Shown piece by piece: positions 62,424 through 64,000 of a stretch of DNA of 64,000 nucleotides. The stretch is from Chitinophagaceae bacterium (lineage in GTDB: Bacteria; Bacteroidota; Bacteroidia; Chitinophagales; Chitinophagaceae), in contig JAHBTJ010000007.1 in the NCBI GenBank assembly GCA_019638595.1, positions 62,001-126,000 of the forward strand, in the 5' to 3' direction. Numbering within the stretch: the stretch's first letter is position 1; each line of letters starts with the position of its first letter. Made by a program: the position numbers and the translations under genes. The notes under the pieces were generated by a model that did not search any database, was not told where the DNA came from, and saw nothing but the letters and a program-made list of their open reading frames with translations.

Positions 62424-63014
62424 TTATTTTCCGAAGAGTTTACGACTGATTACTTCATACGGTAAGGCAATCATATCGCCCGGCTGCATTTTGTTAAGGG
62501 TTATTTGTTCTATCCTGGTCCTGATAAGCCTGAGTGTAGGAAAGCCAACCTTTGCCATCATTTTTCTTACCTGCCTGTTCTTACCTTCCGTTAATGCAAT
62601 GCTTATCCAACTGGTAGGTATATTCCTGCGAAACCGTATGGGAGGGACTCTGTCGGGTACAGGAGGTGCATCCTGCAAAAGACTTACATGGCAGGGCCGG
62701 GTATGATATGACTTACCGTTAACGCTGATTGTTACAGACGTTGAAAGCGACATCAACGCGTCGGTGGTTATTGAGCCATCTGCCTGAACAAGGTATTCTC
62801 TTTCGTGCGCAAAGGCTGGATGCAACAACTTATTATTGAGCCTTGCATCGTTGGTAAGAATAAGCAATCCTTCACTATCATAATCCAGTCTTCCTACCGG
62901 GTACACATCTTTTTCAACGCTAAAAAAATCCTTCAAACATTTTTTACCCACGGTTGAAGTGAACTGCGAAAGCACCATGTAAGGTTTGTAAACGATATAA
63001 TATTTGTAGTTCAT
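62424..63014 (-). CDS. Pseudouridine synthase, RsuA/RluE type without S4 domain
   Basis: The 196-residue product has the catalytic motif VGRLDYDSEGLLILTND (catalytic Asp in GRLDYD), plus EREYLVQADG and LTEGKNRQVRKMMAKVGFP. It lacks an S4 domain, as in RluE, which modifies 23S rRNA U2457 in E. coli; the equivalent target is inferred. The start is ATG 63014; a longer frame begins with TTG upstream of a terminator-like hairpin and is not credible. It ends 33 bp before yicC on the same strand, so it may lead that operon. Confidence 0.92.
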   Translation of the reverse strand: MNYKYYIVYKPYMVLSQFTSTVGKKCLKDFFSVEKDVYPVGRLDYDSEGLLILTNDARLNNKLLHPAFAHEREYLVQADGSITTDALMSLSTSVTISVNGKSYHTRPCHVSLLQDAPPVPDRVPPIRFRRNIPTSWISIALTEGKNRQVRKMMAKVGFPTLRLIRTRIEQITLNKMQPGDMIALPYEVISRKLFGK

Positions 63015-63020
63015 TGCAAT

Positions 63021-63050
63021 AAAAAAGCCCTCCGTTGAACGAAGGACTTT
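63021..63050 (-). promoter_or_regulatory. Terminator-like hairpin in the leader of the pseudouridine synthase gene
   Basis: On the minus-strand RNA an 11-bp stem with two G:U pairs (63050-63040 with 63034-63024, loop TTCAA) is followed at once by six T, then the ATG 7 bp later. The two G:U positions become mismatches on the plus strand, so the element is built for minus-strand transcription. No minus-strand gene ends upstream, so an attenuator is the simplest reading. Confidence 0.6.
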
Positions 63051-63098
63051 ATTATATGGATGGGTTAGTAAGTACCGGGAATAAAATTCCCGACACAA

Positions 63099-63435
63099 TA
63101 TTAAAAATAATTTTTCCTACCAAGAAAAAAAATCTCATAAATTTTATACACATTTTTATTGTCTGGTTTGTGGATATCAATCAACGAACGGTTTTAGTTG
63201 ATTTTATTTTTTCCGCAAATTCATTTTCCGAATAAGCTCCGGCTGTTGTTTCTATTTCATTTTTTATAGCAACGGCAAAACAAAAAGTATACAACTATAC
63301 AAATTCCATTAACGGCATTACTGTTGAAGTTATTGCTGCGTCTGTATTTGCTGCGATCTGTTTTAAAAACACCTGGTTAACCAACCTGGCATTTATACCA
63401 GGGCAATAACTTTAGTGAAGTTGTTCAGGCTGTTT
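63099..63435. other. AT-rich divergent intergenic region with a short hairpin nearby
   Basis: About 340 bp between the pseudouridine synthase leader and the lpxD promoter. There is no gene. At its left edge is a perfect CGGGAAT-AAA-ATTCCCG hairpin (63076-63092), and a CCTGG...CCAGG pair lies near 63395. The rest is AT-rich. Confidence 0.4.
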
Positions 63436-63443
63436 TATTTTTG
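63436..63443 (+). promoter_or_regulatory. -7 promoter element of lpxD
   Basis: TATTTTTG matches TAnnTTTG and lies only 14 bp before the ATG at 63458, predicting a very short leader. No clear -33 element. Confidence 0.5.
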
Positions 63444-63457
63444 CCAAAACTTCTTGT

Positions 63458-64000
63458 ATGAAATTTCCTTCACCGGTTTCTGTAGAATGGATGGCGGGTT
63501 TAATAGGCGCTCGCCCCGTTGGTAACCTTAACAGCTCCATAACCGGCATTAACGAGATTCACCGGGTTGAAGAAGGCGATATTGTTTTTGTAGATCATCC
63601 CAAATACTATAATACCTGTATTCAATCGGCCGCTACCTGCATTATTATTAATGCCGAAACAGAATTTCCACCTCATAAAACGTTGCTGGTAACGGAACAA
63701 CCATTTGAAGCATACCTCACTATTGTGCGGCACTTCCGTCCTTATGAGCCTGCCGTTAAAGCCATTAGCGATTCCGCATCCATAGGCGAAGGCGCAAGGC
63801 TGTCGCCTGGTGTAGTAATCGGGCATCATGTACAAATAGGGAAGAACTGCGTGTTACATCCGAACGTTACCATACTTGATCATTCCGTTATCGGCGACAA
63901 TGTAGTGATACAGGCTGGAACAGTTATTGGTTCAGACGCTTTTTATTATAACACTAAAAAGAACAGGGAGGTATGGTACAAACGGATGGAGAGCTGTGGC
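63458..64000 (+). CDS. lpxD: UDP-3-O-(3-hydroxyacyl)glucosamine N-acyltransferase, 5' part (runs off the window)
   Basis: The open frame runs from ATG 63458 to the window end (181 codons, no stop). It starts MKFPSPVSVEWMAGLIGARP, and the LpxD N-terminal uridine-binding domain continues to about residue 100 (VDHPKYYNTC, VTEQPFEAYLTIV). Left-handed beta-helix hexapeptides follow (SIGEGARLSPGVVIG, VQIGKNCVLHPNVTI, VVIQAGTVIGSDAF). LpxD adds the second acyl chain in lipid A synthesis. It is truncated only by the window. The catalytic His is expected further downstream. Confidence 0.88.
   Translation, partial: MKFPSPVSVEWMAGLIGARPVGNLNSSITGINEIHRVEEGDIVFVDHPKYYNTCIQSAATCIIINAETEFPPHKTLLVTEQPFEAYLTIVRHFRPYEPAVKAISDSASIGEGARLSPGVVIGHHVQIGKNCVLHPNVTILDHSVIGDNVVIQAGTVIGSDAFYYNTKKNREVWYKRMESCG

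Noticed and set aside
63021-63050. Hairpin before the pseudouridine synthase as a plus-strand terminator
   Set aside because: Two stem positions mismatch on the plus-strand RNA, no T-run follows there, and no plus-strand gene ends upstream.
1-64000. tRNA, rRNA and tmRNA genes
   Set aside because: Read by eye, no T-arm/anticodon patterns or conserved rRNA segments were found; near-matches such as GTTCAAATCC at ~50960 lie inside clear coding sequence.
1-64000. A complete new defence or secretion system
   Set aside because: The T9SS genes are the usual scattered ones, and no cluster of unknown genes with defence-type domains is present; the helicase-DUF3820 pair is reported only as a candidate.

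Overview
The window is a chromosomal stretch of a Bacteroidota bacterium, most probably a member of the Chitinophagaceae or a close relative. The support is: SusC/SusD pairs, PorP/SprF and GldH, several proteins ending in the gliding-motility-type (type IX secretion, type B) C-terminal domain, a short CarB without its allosteric domain, an almost complete lack of Shine-Dalgarno sequences, and Bacteroidota-type promoters (TAnnTTTG at -7). I see no rRNA, tRNA, CRISPR array, prophage or intact insertion sequence. Most of the window is ordinary housekeeping and cell-envelope sequence.

Layout. 1-7.5 kb (minus): a very large PKD-repeat surface protein, a small HELKH protein, the peroxiredoxin Bcp and an M23 peptidase. 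8-12.2 kb (plus): a 66-aa membrane microprotein, carB and an outer-membrane barrel protein. 12.2-29.7 kb (minus): a glycan-uptake region with an FG-GAP/ASPIC lipoprotein, two paralogous susC-susD operons, a ROK regulator, a GH30 glycosidase lipoprotein and a MazG-like enzyme. Between the two susCD operons (20.4-21.4 kb) lies a graveyard of gene tails: IS1634-type transposase, OppC-type permease, a third SusD and a second FG-GAP protein, together with a copy of a hairpin repeat also found at 12.2 kb. 29.9-36.1 kb: a DUF5686 outer-membrane protein (minus), then a plus-strand membrane locus with a winged-helix regulator, CreD, diacylglycerol kinase and DUF1361; two copies of an ACTTTG-N5-CAAAGT palindrome flank the regulator. 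36-44.3 kb: a TolB/Omp85-like fusion, an MBL hydrolase, a lamin-tail surface protein, a class III aminotransferase, an NTF2-like protein and a short ribosome hibernation factor. 44.4-51.4 kb: DNA polymerase III delta', a second ROK regulator next to anmK, upp, porP/sprF, and DUF2891 and DUF3820 proteins. 51.5-64 kb: a UvrD-type helicase with a Myb-like tail, typA, an OmpA lipoprotein, a large YGW-rich secreted protein, a tight yicC-gldH-histidine kinase-response regulator operon, an RluE-type pseudouridine synthase and the 5' part of lpxD, cut by the window end.

How it fits together. The susCD/ROK/GH30 block looks like a small polysaccharide utilization locus that has expanded and contracted by recombination between paralogous units. 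The operator-regulator-CreD locus looks like an autonomous envelope regulon. The T9SS parts (PorP/SprF, GldH) and probable T9SS cargos (PKD and lamin-tail proteins) are scattered. I found no convincing wholly new multi-gene system. The observations I would follow up are the recombination scar at 20.4-21.3 kb, the hairpin repeat family, the twin operators at 32.5/33.6 kb, the terminator-like leader in front of the rluE-type gene, and the helicase-Myb/DUF3820 pair.
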